Below, one piece after another: positions 47,109-58,330 of a stretch of DNA of 64,000 nucleotides. Under the pieces are notes generated by a model, which was given only the letters and a program-made list of their open reading frames with translations, did not search any database and was not told the DNA's origin. The DNA lies in assembly GCF_030272615.1 (NCBI RefSeq), contig NC_081415.1, positions 366,956,167 through 367,020,166 of the forward strand. The letters run 5' to 3'. Within the stretch, counting starts at the first letter, position 1, and the number at the start of each line of letters is the position of its first letter. The DNA is from Cryptomeria japonica. Taxonomy: Eukaryota > Streptophyta > Pinopsida > Cupressales > Cupressaceae. The position numbers and the translations under genes were made by a program.

Positions 47109-47389
47109 TATAATCAAAATGGGTGTGTCCTCGAACAAAAGATGTTGGCGAATGAATAATTTGTTTCAATGATCAAGATAACAACCTATGGGCTATATGG
47201 TGAGATTATTAGGAGATCAAATGAAGAAAATGAAGATGGAGGACACCTTGACAAAATCAACAAAAGAGTTATTTCTTCAATATAATCGGTTTGAAATTAT
47301 TTTTGTAAAAAGTGACTTATGTCGCTTATTGTAACCAAAGGTTAGAAAGTTCACTTCTTCTGCGCATTAAAGTGTAGGTTACTAATTCA

Positions 47390-47641
47390 TTGAAATTTAT
47401 GCAGAAAAGAGTTAGTTATCAACCCATAATTGAAGTTGGTTATAAGGTAGTTATCCTACAAGCCTATAAATACAAGGCTATTTGTAATGTAAGGAAGACT
47501 TTTTACAGAGGGAAAAACGCTGTCGGAATTCTAGGAGAATCTTGTAATGACATTTTGATTTGCACTATGTATAGAAAGGATTTTGGACTTGTATATTTCC
47601 AAAAGGATAATGAAGGATACGTCTTAGTTCGTGTGTTCTAG
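47390..47641 (+). other. Unrecognised 83-codon open frame in insertion F
   Basis: The product would be a basic protein (MKFMQKRVSYQPIIEVGYKV start) with no visible motif, signal or membrane segment. It is the longest open frame in the right half of insertion F and follows the LRR fragment on the same strand. It may be part of the captured gene or chance. Confidence 0.25.
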
Positions 47642-48158
47642 ATGTATTCATGTGTTATCATTGCCGATTTCTCATATGTCAAATTGGTAGTCTTTTTATG
47701 CATATGTGATTTGTATAATTGATGTGATGATGCACAAGCAACCTTTGGTATCTCAGTTTGAATGTATCAAAGTATCTTATCTCTGCGTATGTTGAGATTT
47801 GCCATTCTTCTTTATCGTCATCTCATGGCTAAGCATATTACATTATAAACTCCCCTTTGTAATTTTTTGCAATGTTGATAAATCTCAGTTGATGGTCGTA
47901 TGTCTATTGTTGGGGTTTCTATCTTTATTTCTTGTTTAAGTTCTATGTTTTATCCTTTATGTACTTTCAGGTTAAAAGTACATAAAAATCCTAAACACCC
48001 CTATCATATGAGGGAGTTGCCCCTCTCAAACGCAGAGGAAGATCGTGTTTCATAGAACGATCTCTCCAATTGTTGGAATATTTGTCACCGCTTATTGGGC
48101 AAACAGGGTCAGTTTCAGGTAAACGACCGCAGTGATAAATCTGTTTACCAACACAAAG

Positions 48159-49132
48159 ATATCCATTTTCTTGAAATCTAGAATTGTTCGTGAATATCTA
48201 GAGAATATCTTTCTCCATCGTTAGAGAAAAGTGAGGAAGGGTTCTCCTGTTTTTTGTTTGGTATTGCAAATCTCTATCATAGTGATTGGGTGACGAATGT
48301 TATAGAAATATTGTTGTACGAATAGTTAGATTAATTCTTCAAAAGTTTTTATTCCCATAGGTAGACTCGAGAACCATTCCATAGCTTGCCCCCCTAAACT
48401 TGTCGGGAAAAGGCGCATGAGATACGTTTGGTCATGCATGAACTCCATACACAAAGCACAAAATTCTCTGATATGATCTTGAGGATCTGTATTCCTATCA
48501 TATTTATCAAACTTGGGCATTTCTACGTTTGAGGGGAATGGAGGCATGTGGAGGTTTTTGTCAAATGGGAATGGGCATATTGTGTCCAAAGAATATTATT
48601 TTCGTGATTTGTCTTTGTTTTTCGGTTTTTTGATCTTAGTTCGCAACACTTGTAATTATTTGTTTAGCATTCCCAATGATTTCTCTTCCTCTTTAGTGAC
48701 GAGGGTTTCCACATCATAACTAGTAGGAAGCTTAGCGCCTTGTTTTGCTAGTTCTAGGAAATAGTCTTCTTTTTCTCTAGCCATGATAACTTTCATCATT
48801 TTTCGGAAATCTTTATCCTTTTGACATTTATGAATATCTTTTTCTGGAAGTTCAGAGGCTTCAGATTCACTTGAAGAGGAATCACTGTTGGTATCATGGA
48901 TATTGATGTCGTCATAATTTTTGTGTTTAGCATCTTGTCTTTCCTACCTTTCTCCAGACATGGTGGGAGATAGGGGCTGACCAAAGATTGGTAGATCATA
49001 AACTGATATTTGTGATGATGACAGTTTATTTGAGATGAGGTTTTCTACAAAGAATGGATTGTCGTTTGATGAAAAGGGTGTTTCTTTTCCTTTATCTATT
49101 TTGCTGCGAGAACTTATGGTTTGAATGGGCAT
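48159..49132 (-). pseudogene. Element A gag, proximal part
   Basis: Minus strand from the ATG ending at 49132: MPIQTISSRSKIDKGKET, then a broken acidic region. The capsid core is open at 48326-48589, with DTICPFPFDKNLHMPPF, DPQDHIREFCALCMEF and RLFPTSLGGQAMEWF. It continues through EICNTKQKTGEPFLTF near 48270-48225 and ends at KKMDIF at 48159, exactly at the F target site. The distal half resumes at 43998. Stops occur near 48325 and in the variable N-terminal part. Confidence 0.85.
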
Positions 49133-51135
49133 TACAACTGACAGGACCGAGAGCTAGATGTGTTGCAGAAGTCAAGATCAAATTGTAGCTAATTGTTCGT
49201 TTAACGTAGTGATTGAGTGAAGTAACTAAGATTTGGTCTGGTTTCAAGAACGATCTATCCTATGTAAGATGTTTTCTAAGTTAACTTAGGTTTGATAAGA
49301 TGTTGCTTGAACTAGCTGAGAGATGATCGACAAAATTGTGCAACGCAATGACATGGGTACACTATCAAGGTTGTTTATACTCAAGAGGATGATGACTAAT
49401 TTTATGCTCGTTGTAGACTGATCTGGGCAATTTTGACTGTTTTGACTGACAAGATCAGGAATTCATACGATAGAGGATTGGTCAGAGAGATTTTGATAGA
49501 TAGAGTTTCAATGACTGGCGACTACCAATTTTTGATAAGGACTGATGTTTCGATGATTGACAAAGACCAGTTTGGACACAGACATAGTTTATCACTGAAT
49601 TGTTTGATTTGTTTTCTCCAATTTCAATATTTCATTTTATTTTCAGGGATGAAAACACAGAAAAACATGCAAGATATATAATAATTCAATCAGAGCACGC
49701 TAACCCTACAGAAGTTGGCTTAGAGAAGAAAATCTTTGCTTGCTGACTTAGGTACACACCCAATAGCTAATCAGAATACGGTCACTGAGTCTCATGCAAT
49801 GGATTCTCAATGCCGTATGAGTCGAATCCAAATGCTAATGGGGGCACGATATGGCAAGTGTCTTGGGAGAGTTACTATCTCTCTTGCACAAAGATTATCC
49901 CCCTTTTAGAGGTGAATCGGGTAGCCTCTATCTTATAGTTTTTAGTAAGGGTTCTATTCGGAAGGACCGCCTGACTATCATGCAAGCGCGATTTAGATAC
50001 AAACCCAGCAGGATGTTGAAACCATGTAGTCACGCAAGCGTGATTTAGACCGCGCGGCCCTACAAGATGCTCAACATGAGACACTCCTCATAAATTAAGC
50101 AGTGCCACTGATTATTTCATCTCCTGGGACTTTCACCCCAGAAGCGTTTGATTATAATAAGTTGGATTCTTGGCTTTGGCCGGACTCACTTGGGTCGTTC
50201 CCTCTTACCGAGCCTTAGGGGCTTCTCAGGAGGCAGGGCCTCTAAAGGTATCAACATATCTCAAACTCTAATAGAAAAAACTTCAAGGTCTGGATTTCTA
50301 ATTGTCCAAATGGACAAGAGCATACTCTCCTACTCTATATTTCTCCCAAAAACATGTAAAACAAAGTTATTTCCCTTATATAAATTGAAGTGTTCCTAAA
50401 AATATTAAGAAGATAGAATGTTTGTTTGTATCTTCGGAGGGAACCTGCAAAACAAAGATATCAGTAGTTCGAATTTATAATCTTTGGCAGTTGTATGTTT
50501 AATGATTGAATTCTTTGTCAAGCGAACCTATAAACATTAAAAGACCAAGATTAGTTTCCAAAATAACATAAAAAAAATAATCAAAAGAAAATTCTAGCAT
50601 GCAAACTGTAAATTAAACTAATCTAACAAGAATTTCCATTTTTTATGACTATCCTAGTTATGACAGTTTTGATAGTACTGCACTCTGTTGCTTATAACTT
50701 TCCAATCTGACATAATTAGGCAAATCTCTTTAGTGTAAATGTAGAAAACTTGGTTTGACACAACATATAAAAAGTTGGTGTAGATCCAATAGTTCAATAA
50801 AAATTTATGCCCTTTGAACAGAGACAATATTTGACTGTCACAGAAGAATAAGTAAAATGATAGTACTGCACTCTATCATTCATAAATTTCAAACCCAAAA
50901 TCCTTAGGAAAATATCTTCGGTAAAAATGTAGAAAACTTGGTTTTCAACAACATATCAAAAATGGGTTTAGATCCAACAGCTCAATAAAATGTTATGCCC
51001 TCCAAACAGAGACCATTTTTGACTATCACAGAAGAAAAAACAAAAAGAAAGATTTTTATTTACAAATTTAACACATGTTTATTAGTTATAAAAACCAAAC
51101 ATTAAATTTGTTCAAGAAACATTAGAAATATTGTA
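49133..51135 (-). other. Element A leader (5' UTR)
   Basis: Two kilobases between primer site and gag with no convincing protein. At 50671-51045 a 188-bp unit (GATAGTACTGCACTCT start) is duplicated in tandem with moderate divergence. Near 49960-50060 a GC-rich patch with GCAAGCG(C/T)GATTTAGA repeated twice is visible. Confidence 0.6.
50671..51045. repeat. 188-bp tandem duplication in leader of element A
   Basis: Copies start at 50671 and 50859, both with GATAGTACTGCACTCT. They share TGTAGAAAACTTGGTTT, GATCCAA(T/C)AG, and CAGAGAC then TTTGACT(G/A)TCACAGAAGAA. Confidence 0.9.
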
Positions 51136-51166
51136 GTCATGGGTTCGAGCCCCATGGTGGGCACCA
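51136..51166 (-). other. Extended tRNA-Lys-type primer binding site of element A
   Basis: The plus strand reads like a tRNA 3' end: a T-arm (ATGGG-TTCGAGC-CCCAT), an acceptor strand GGTGGGC, discriminator A and CCA, four bases from the LTR. From memory of plant tRNA-Lys(CUU), 28 of 31 positions match. The three mismatches are C-to-T or G-to-A changes at CpG sites. On the minus strand the site starts TGGTGCCCACCATGGGG. It primes minus-strand DNA synthesis. Confidence 0.88.
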
Positions 51167-51170
51167 AAAA

Positions 51171-52202
51171 TGTGTGTGTGAAAAGTGGACCTGTATCTGT
51201 ATCTGGAATACACAACACTTCAATTAAGTCATTAAATGCATGGCTAGTAAATCAATAATCAATGAATAATAAACCATTACAAAGCGACCCATTGCCTTCT
51301 AGTAGATGCGAGTTTAGATTGCTCTCAGATTGATAAGCTATCCAGTGACTAGACAACACCTAAACAAAGGATTTTTAAATCTATATGAGCATGAATATGA
51401 GCTAAATAGATGCAAGATTTAAGCTAGATATGCAAGATTAATCTACCATGATTTAAGCAATATATGAATATTTAAGCTAAATGATTTAAGCAATATGAAA
51501 TAACTAATATGCAATATCTCAATGCAAATTATCAATGAACCTAGAGCAAAAACATCATAATAACAATATATTCTCTAGGATCCTTGAATGAGAGATGAGA
51601 GCCCGAATTTATAGAAAATTTAGAATGAAACCAAAGGCTGAGATCAAATGATGATGAGCGGTCAAGATTTTCCAAGAGGAAGCACAATCTAGTTGAATTG
51701 ATGTGATTGGATATTTTTCTCAGTTTTAAAGGAAATTGAACTAAAATTAAGATAAAATCAGAAAAAACTCATTTATTCTCTATTTCATTCAATTTTAATA
51801 TTTAAATGTTTTAATTGCTTTCTCTGAGATTATTTATCAATTTTTAATTTGTTTTTCAAGATTATCTCGAATTGATTTCTTTTCTCAAATTTTAATTCTT
51901 TTTTTGTCAATTAATTCCTTTTTTGAAGAGTTAATGGCAAATTAATTAATTAAATTAAATATGCTAGGATATTCAATAAAATAAACTGGATAATTGTTTT
52001 TAAAAATGATTTACTTGGAATGATTTAATTAATTAAATAAATATTTAATTAATATTGGTTGATTAATTTGCCATGTGACATTTGATGATTTTAGAAATTA
52101 ATTGTGTGCTCAAGATTTATTTAATTTCCTTTGGTTAGGACCTTGGTGACGTTGTCAAGATTAGGGGCTCATGGTTTAGATGACCATTTTTAGGGTATTA
52201 CA
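51171..52202 (-). repeat. Element A 5' LTR (1,032 bp)
   Basis: Plus-strand reading TGTGTGTGTGAAAAGTGG ... AGGGTATTACA, collinear with the 3' LTR. It is bordered by the primer site below and the GAACC duplication (52203-52207) above. A TATA box lies near 51608-51616. Confidence 0.95.
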
Positions 52203-53379
52203 GAACCTGTGTTCCCTTCACTCATGATTAGCTTGTTGCTGTGAGTCATTCTTGTCGAGAACATCTATAGTAAATGTGTTGTGTAGTTACTAATTACTAT
52301 ACAATTTTCCATGACTAGAGAAATCTGTTGTCTGCCCATTATAAATTAGATAATCTTACTAAGCTGCCAATGTTAATCTGGTTTTGGCTATTTAAAGGAT
52401 CTATTGATGTCACTGTAGGAGCACCATGTACGAATTTTTCAGTTACAAGAGGCAAAAGTACTATTGGTGAAGTTTTCTTTTGTAAATATGTTCTAAGATC
52501 TTGATCTTGTTACATTATATAAAGCTTGTCTATTGAGGCCATTTGGGCATCCAACTCCTTCACTATTGCGATTGCTAGGATTTTTGTGGTGATAGACATG
52601 CATTTGAAGCACCACATTCCTATCTTTTCTCGTTGTATCTATTGTGTTAAAACTCTATGGTGATGATGAAATAAGCCAAATGATTAGATCGTTAACATGC
52701 AGATTATATGAATGATAGAAGTTAGGTTCTGTGTGTACTCTACAACCAACTTGCTTTGTGTGGAAAGAAATATCAATTGTTGCTCCTCCTTGAGTAGAAA
52801 GAAACACATTTAGCTGGACTTTGTTTAGGCATAATTTGTAACCACATTATCTTTGATATTGTTTTGTGAGGGACCAATGCCCACTGACATCCTTTTGAAA
52901 CATTTTGTCAAATAATAACAGGCAAACTGTGTCTTTTATCTACATGTTCCAATTTTTGCATGTGTTAGCTTCTATTGTAAAGAGGGTGAGATTGGTCATT
53001 GGGCAATGCCTTGAAAATTCGATCCTTTTGCTCATCTTTCATTCTGGGATTCTCAAATTCGAACACGACAATGGAAGCAACAAGTGGAAGGAATAAGGAA
53101 ATATGCGCAAACACAGATCACATAAGCAGTGTAAGTTTTATTTGTCTCTTGTAATCATCTTGACAAGTCATTTTTTTTAACTGGGTTTACTAATCAATTG
53201 TCTAACAAGGTGCAGTTGCAGGAGATCACAATAGGAGGCCTAAGAAATTGTTTGTAGATTTCTCAAGGTGTCAACATTTGAAATATTTTAACACTCATTT
53301 TAAATGGTGAAAATTGATCAACCCTAGGATAGTAATTTTCATTCTACCACAATCGAGGTTAAAATGAACAATTGCACAT
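52203..53379. other. Sequence flanking element A, no supported gene
   Basis: It starts with the GAACC duplication and continues the sequence that ends at 34551. It is AT-rich, with scattered stops in all frames. No domain or LTR edge could be recognised. Confidence 0.6.
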
Positions 53380-54225
53380 TTTTCTATCTTGGGTTAAAAA
53401 GAACAATCAACTTGTCATTTTTTGGGCTCTAAAAAGAACAACAATATTTCATTTCTTGCAAAGGTAAAATTCACAATCAATCTTTATTTGCAAGTAAAAA
53501 AGAACAATCAACTTGTCCCTTTTGCAAAATGATTTACTTTATTGCAGAGATTTTCATTTTGTTGACCAGGATTTCCAATTCCTAGTTTAGAAAATCATTG
53601 CTATGTGGGACTAAAAGAAAACCATTTTTGATTGGAGCAACATCTCCAATTAGAACTTAGAAAACAATTACTTTGAAAGGGTAAAAAGAACTTTGTGTGC
53701 TTTGTCTTGAGTGGTAGGTATACGCTCTCCCCTTAATTGGGTGATCAAAAAGCCAAACCCACTCTTTTCATGCTTGATTTACTTTCAAGCATTTAAAACC
53801 TTTAGAGGGCCTACCTTCCTGAATGCCTTGAGGGGGCTAGTGAGAAGGGAATGACCCAAGTGGGAAATAGACAAAGCCAAGTTTACCAACCCACTATAAT
53901 CAAATATGGAGGCTGATGAAAATCCCCTCCAACGACATTGTGTATTTGATAACCTTACCCTAGTATCCTTGTGATGTGAAAACCCTTTGTTCTAAATTTT
54001 GGGAAGTCTCTTAATTGAGTTTATCATTTTCCAAGCTGAATGAAACCTTTACTACGAACCATAGAAGTAGAAACCTTCAACCGATTCAGTTGCCATACAT
54101 TGGCAATATCATAGTGCAAGGGTGGGGAAGAATCCACCCCCAAGATCACTCACCATACATCTCTCAAGATAACTACTCAATTGAGGAGAAATCCTCTTTG
54201 ACTTAATTTATAGAAAAAGGCAAAA
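53380..54225 (+). other. Region upstream of element C, probably including its 5' LTR
   Basis: From 53380 to 53700 the words TAAAAAGAACAATCAACTTGTC recur near 53395 and 53497, with shorter forms near 53431, 53610 and 53680. The text up to 54225 precedes a tRNA-Lys-like primer candidate, so part of it should be the 5' LTR of element C. I could not find the LTR start or a clear TG...CA edge because the 3' LTR is outside the window. Confidence 0.4.
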
Positions 54226-54247
54226 AAATAGGCGCCCCCTAGGGGGT
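54226..54247 (+). other. Candidate primer binding site of element C
   Basis: GGCGCCCCCTAGGGGGTG resembles a tRNA-Lys primer site (TGGCGCCCACCGTGGGG type) with several changes, and is also an 8-bp palindrome. It precedes a 1.1 kb leader and gag, as in element A. Confidence 0.4.
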
Positions 54248-55347
54248 GACATAGTTGTTTGAGCTGAAGGAGTATCGAGGTGTGGGCTATGATATTGTCA
54301 ATGACCCTTGAATAAAGAGTCTACTTGGTGTGTCTTATTTGATCCAAACTAGTGAAAACATCAGGGATTTGAGCACGTCCTCAAAGAACATACACTAAAT
54401 GTTTAGCATTAGGATGACCATTGTCTTCATGTGTGCTATGTATTTTGGTCACAAATGTTAAAAAATCTTGTAAAAATATCAATCAACCAACTCACAAATC
54501 AATTCAAACAAAGAGAAATCATAAGTGGAGGAGATTTTCAAATCCAACAAAGCACCTTTTGAGATGGTTATCAACTTTTCAACTATCTTTAGGCAAGACT
54601 TTCATCCAACAATATTAGAGGAGTATCAAACCAAGTGATTACAAGTTATCATCCAAACAATCTCAACAACAATACCTAGCTAGGTATTCAAGTTTATCAA
54701 ATTTGGTTTCCATATCGGGAAACTTGATCCATATCATTTGACATCCTTTGTCATAGGGGCATATCAAACAAACCCTCTATTAGGACTAGTAAGCTTGAGT
54801 ATCGAAATGAAGTATCCCTATCAACCAACAACATCAACATTTTTTGATCATTTGTATGACCACTCCCCATATTTTGAGAAGAAAAAGTCTTCATCAAAAG
54901 ACTAAGTTGAAGAAGACACAACCTAGTCTTAGGGAGCTTGTCAAGAGGAGAAAGTTTCCTACATTAACCGTCAACTCTTTGTATCACATCGTATCTTCTT
55001 ATGTCACATGCGATTATATATTCAAGGAAAAACCAACGAGTTTGATGAAGAGACTTTGAGAAGTAGGGCTTATACTCAGAAGTCAGCATTCAACCAACGT
55101 CTCAACAAAGGGGGAAAATCAATCTTGCCTTCTTTCCAAATATTTGCATCACTTACAATGAAGCTTGACCTGAACCACCAACTCCAATAAGAGAGGAATA
55201 AATATAAACCCCACTAAGAGAAGAAGAACTCACTTATTGAGAAGCATATCAATGTCTATTTTCACTTGCTCTTAGAAGGGCAAAGAGTCAGACTCACAAC
55301 CAAAATCAAGCATGAGTCGTAGGGAGTTCAATCCTTTTTATTAATAC
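54248..55347 (+). other. Element C leader
   Basis: About 1.1 kb between the candidate primer site and gag. Short open frames (for example 54844-55059) have no recognisable features. No strong repeat is visible. Confidence 0.5.
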
Positions 55348-57430
55348 ATGCATATGGGGGAAGAGGAGATCACCGAGGATCTCATCCAACAATGCCAACA
55401 AAGTGCCACCTTCCAAAAACTTATGCTAAGTCTTATAGAATCAGATAAACAAAAATACCTCCTCATGCTAAATAGTAAAGGAGTTAAGATTCCCGAGGAT
55501 TTTGACATGGAGAATTCAAGGAATAACAATGAAATAATCCCAAGAACAAGGGAAAGGAACTACACATTCAATACTCAAAATTAAGAGAACTTGGGAGGAG
55601 ACAACAACCATGACCAAGACAACACCTATGACCAAGACAATACCCATAATCACGACAACGTTAGTGAATAAGGGGATGCCAATCATAAAATGTTCAAAGA
55701 TGAAAATGTTCCCTTAGCCAAAATCACACAACAACTCCAAGCACTCCAACAAGAGATGTAGGATATGCAACAAGGGTCCATGACAAGGTACTTTTTGGAG
55801 GACATTTGTCCATATCCTTTTGATAGAAGATTAAACATGGTGCCATTTCCACCAAACTCAGATATACGAAAATATGACAAATACAATGATAAGAGTGATC
55901 CCCAGGATCACATTAGGGAATTTTGCACTATGAGCTTAGAGTTTTCCCATAATGACACTTACTTGATAAGGCTATTCCCAATAAGTTTGGGAGGACAAAT
56001 AATGGAGTGGCTTTCAAAACTCACACCTCCTATTAGGTCATTTGATGAGTTAGTGAACAAATTCATTTCACAATGCTCTTATAATATCCAACACGAGGTC
56101 ACCATGCTTAACATATGCAATACAAAACAAAAGAACAATAAAACTTTCATGGTGTTCTTACAAAGATGAAGGCACATGATCTCAAGGTACCCACATGATG
56201 TGCCTGAAAAGGAGAAAATATAAAATTTTTAAAGACATTTTGAATGACGAAATGAGTTATCAACTCAAAATATAATGTCTACCTAGTTTTCAAAAGTTGA
56301 TCGAGAATGAAATTCAAGTAGAAGAAGCCTCAATCAAAAGGGAACCTTGAAATTCTCTAAGGAAGGTGCTAGTTCATCAAACAACAACGCCTATAACAAT
56401 CAATACAACAACTCAGACAAGTCTAAGTTTTGGACTAGGAACAAGAATGTTGTTAATAATGGTGTGGTTGATGACAACAACGTAAAATCCAAGCAAACAA
56501 TGCTAAATTTATTAGGTGGTAGACCACCCAACAACAATCAAAGAAATATCAATCAAGGCACTAACAACTATCAACACACTACCTATCAAGGAAACAAAAA
56601 CAATAGAGGGAACAACAACAATCAAGGGATCAATAATGAAGGGAGTAACACCAACACTCCACCTCCCCAATATCGAAGAACATTTACACTATTGGGACAA
56701 ATGCTAGAATCCACATTTTGAGAGCTCTTGGCAAACAAACTTGTCACATTACTAAAAATAAGAAATTTTGAACCCCAAGTCAAACCACCATGGTGGAATG
56801 ACTCACACTATTGCGACTATCATCAAAACATGGGGCGTTGAACAAATGATTGCATAAAGTTGAAAATCCTAATTCAAGACATGATAGACAAGGGTGATAT
56901 AATGGTTGATGTTCATGAGACCAATGGTGATCACGTGACATTCAAAGATCTCCTTCCTAATTATGACAAGGGAGGAGCAAAAACATCCAACAACAACAAA
57001 GGAGCTCGCATAAACCACATCTACGACAATGCCATTAATCACATATCGGCATATGACAACCTAGTGAATGTCATAAAAATCAAGGATAAACAAGAACACG
57101 CGCCGGTGAATGTGAGAAAAAGGGCACACAAATATGTCTTGAATGGGAGCACATCTAAAGAAATAAATCTTCCTAAGACTCAATACAACTTGGTAGACCA
57201 ATTGCAAAAGACACCTGCCCAAATATCGATATTAGAGTTGCTCAAAATCTCACCAACATACAAGGACATTTTGGAACAAGCTCTTGTAAATACTACAATT
57301 CCAATCAACCTAGACATCAATCAATTCCAAGTCATGGTGGCACATATGACGGTGCCTCATAACCTATCTTTTTCAGAGCATGATGACATCTCTTTGAGTC
57401 ATGCACACAACACCCCACTCCATATCAAAG
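55348..57430 (+). pseudogene. Element C gag
   Basis: The frame starts with EEEITEDLIQQCQQ, corresponding to the acidic N-terminal region of B gag. An Asp-Gln-Asp-Asn-Thr repeat lies at 55612-55670. The capsid core at 55765-56169 has DICPYPFDRRLNMVPF, DPQDHIREFCTMSLEF and RLFPISLGGQIMEWL, and the open frame ends in FLQR. After stops, an Asn-rich stretch (56347-56721) and a damaged knuckle YCDYHQNMGR near 56815 follow. From 56860 an open frame of 247 codons carries ISILELLKISPTYKDILEQA and enters the protease. Confidence 0.85.
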
Positions 57431-57800
57431 TTCTCATCCACAAACACTGGGTAAAACATGTGCTAATAGATGGAGGAGATGGCCTAAATATATGTACCTT
57501 AAAACTTATCCGTGCATTGGGTTCTTGGAGAAAGCTATTGATCCCAAACAAAAAATCACTATCAAGGCATATTATGATGAAGAGAGGTCGTCCGAAGGAA
57601 TAGTGGTGCTACCCGTTTAGGCAAGACCTATGTAGAAGGACACGATTTACCAAGTCTTAGGCATAGACTTGATGTATAACATAATCTTGGGTCATACTTG
57701 GATCCATGAAATGAAAGCGGTACCTTCTACATATCATCAATGTCTCAAGTTCCCTTACAATGGACATGATATCTCAATATTAGCAGACACCAACCCCTTT
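57431..57800 (+). pseudogene. Element C retropepsin-like protease domain
   Basis: VLIDGGDGLNICTLKLIRAL at about 57460-57520 gives the D-G-G loop. A frameshift near 57525 shifts the rest, which in another frame reads KITIKAYYDEERSSEG, then [20 protein letters not shown] and [10 protein letters not shown] near 57750. Stops near 57617 and 57630 occur. Confidence 0.75.
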
Positions 57801-58179
57801 TAGTATTGCAACACTATGAGGGCAGCTCAAAGTTCTGGTACCATATAATAGGGAATCTCTCGCTTCCACATCATTAAACAACAAGGATCAACTCAAAAAT
57901 CTATCCATAGATTTTGAGAAAAGTACAAAGTTGAAAGACAAAGGCATGGGAGAATACTCTTTTGAATCCTTATGTCTATCAAAGTTTTCGACTTCACCAA
58001 GATCTCATGGACAACCATAAACTTCAAGACAACAATATTCACAAACTATCAAAAAGTTTGATGGAATTTTCATTCAAGTAGGCACACTCGCAGAAGAATT
58101 GGAAGACAAGGATATCCTCAATTGGCTATACAAAGATGATGAAGAAACAAGAGCAGCTGCTCTAGAAGTTTCCATCCCC

Positions 58180-58330
58180 ACACAACAATATGGAAATGGA
58201 TTTAGAATCATGCAATAGATGGGATATCAAGGAAAGGGTCCTATTGGAAAGTGTCAAGAAGGCATCACATAACCAATTCAACCCCATTCACAACTTACCA
58301 AAGATAAATTTGGACTTGGGTATGACCAAC
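58180..58330 (+). pseudogene. Element C G-patch domain
   Basis: YGNGFRIMQ, a stop, then MGYQGKGPIGKCQEGIT with a stop and KFGLGYD downstream. Position and sequence match the G-patch of A and B. Confidence 0.75.

Larger units (their letters stand above)
44004..48153 (-). mobile_element. Insertion F: 4.15 kb TG...CA element inside gag of A, carrying an NLR fragment
   Basis: The plus strand begins TGTTGCCCCCATATTTGG and ends TGTTTACCAACA, with 5-bp target duplications CAAAG on both sides. This is the signature of an LTR-class insertion. No gag-pol, primer site or terminal long repeat is visible, so it is either a very long solo LTR or a non-autonomous LTR element whose ends I cannot pair. It contains palindromic units (44616-44738), dispersed AACTGTTTGA repeats (45160-46370), an LRR gene fragment (46411-46870) and two unrecognised open frames. 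Its orientation is uncertain; minus is a guess. Confidence 0.8.
34552..52202 (-). mobile_element. Element A: full-length 17.65 kb Tat/Ogre-like Ty3/gypsy retrotransposon
   Basis: Paired LTRs (34552-35576 and 51171-52202), perfect GAACC target duplications (34547-34551 and 52203-52207), a primer site (51136-51166), a PPT (35577-35588) and collinear gag-pol on the minus strand define a complete insertion. By eye I count roughly 45 substitutions and a few indels between the LTRs, about 4 percent, so it is old. Removing the nested 4.15 kb insertion F leaves about 13.5 kb, with a leader of 2.0 kb and a 3' UTR of 2.36 kb. Frameshifts, stops and a deletion before RT make it non-autonomous now. Confidence 0.93.

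Noticed and set aside
51136-51166. Possible tRNA gene 3' half (T-arm, acceptor, CCA)
   Set aside because: There is no D-arm, anticodon arm or 5' acceptor strand upstream, and it lies four bases from an LTR edge; it is a primer binding site.
52440-52900. Possible copia RT fragment on the minus strand in the flanking sequence
   Set aside because: Trial readings gave no RT motif and several stops; similarity was not convincing.
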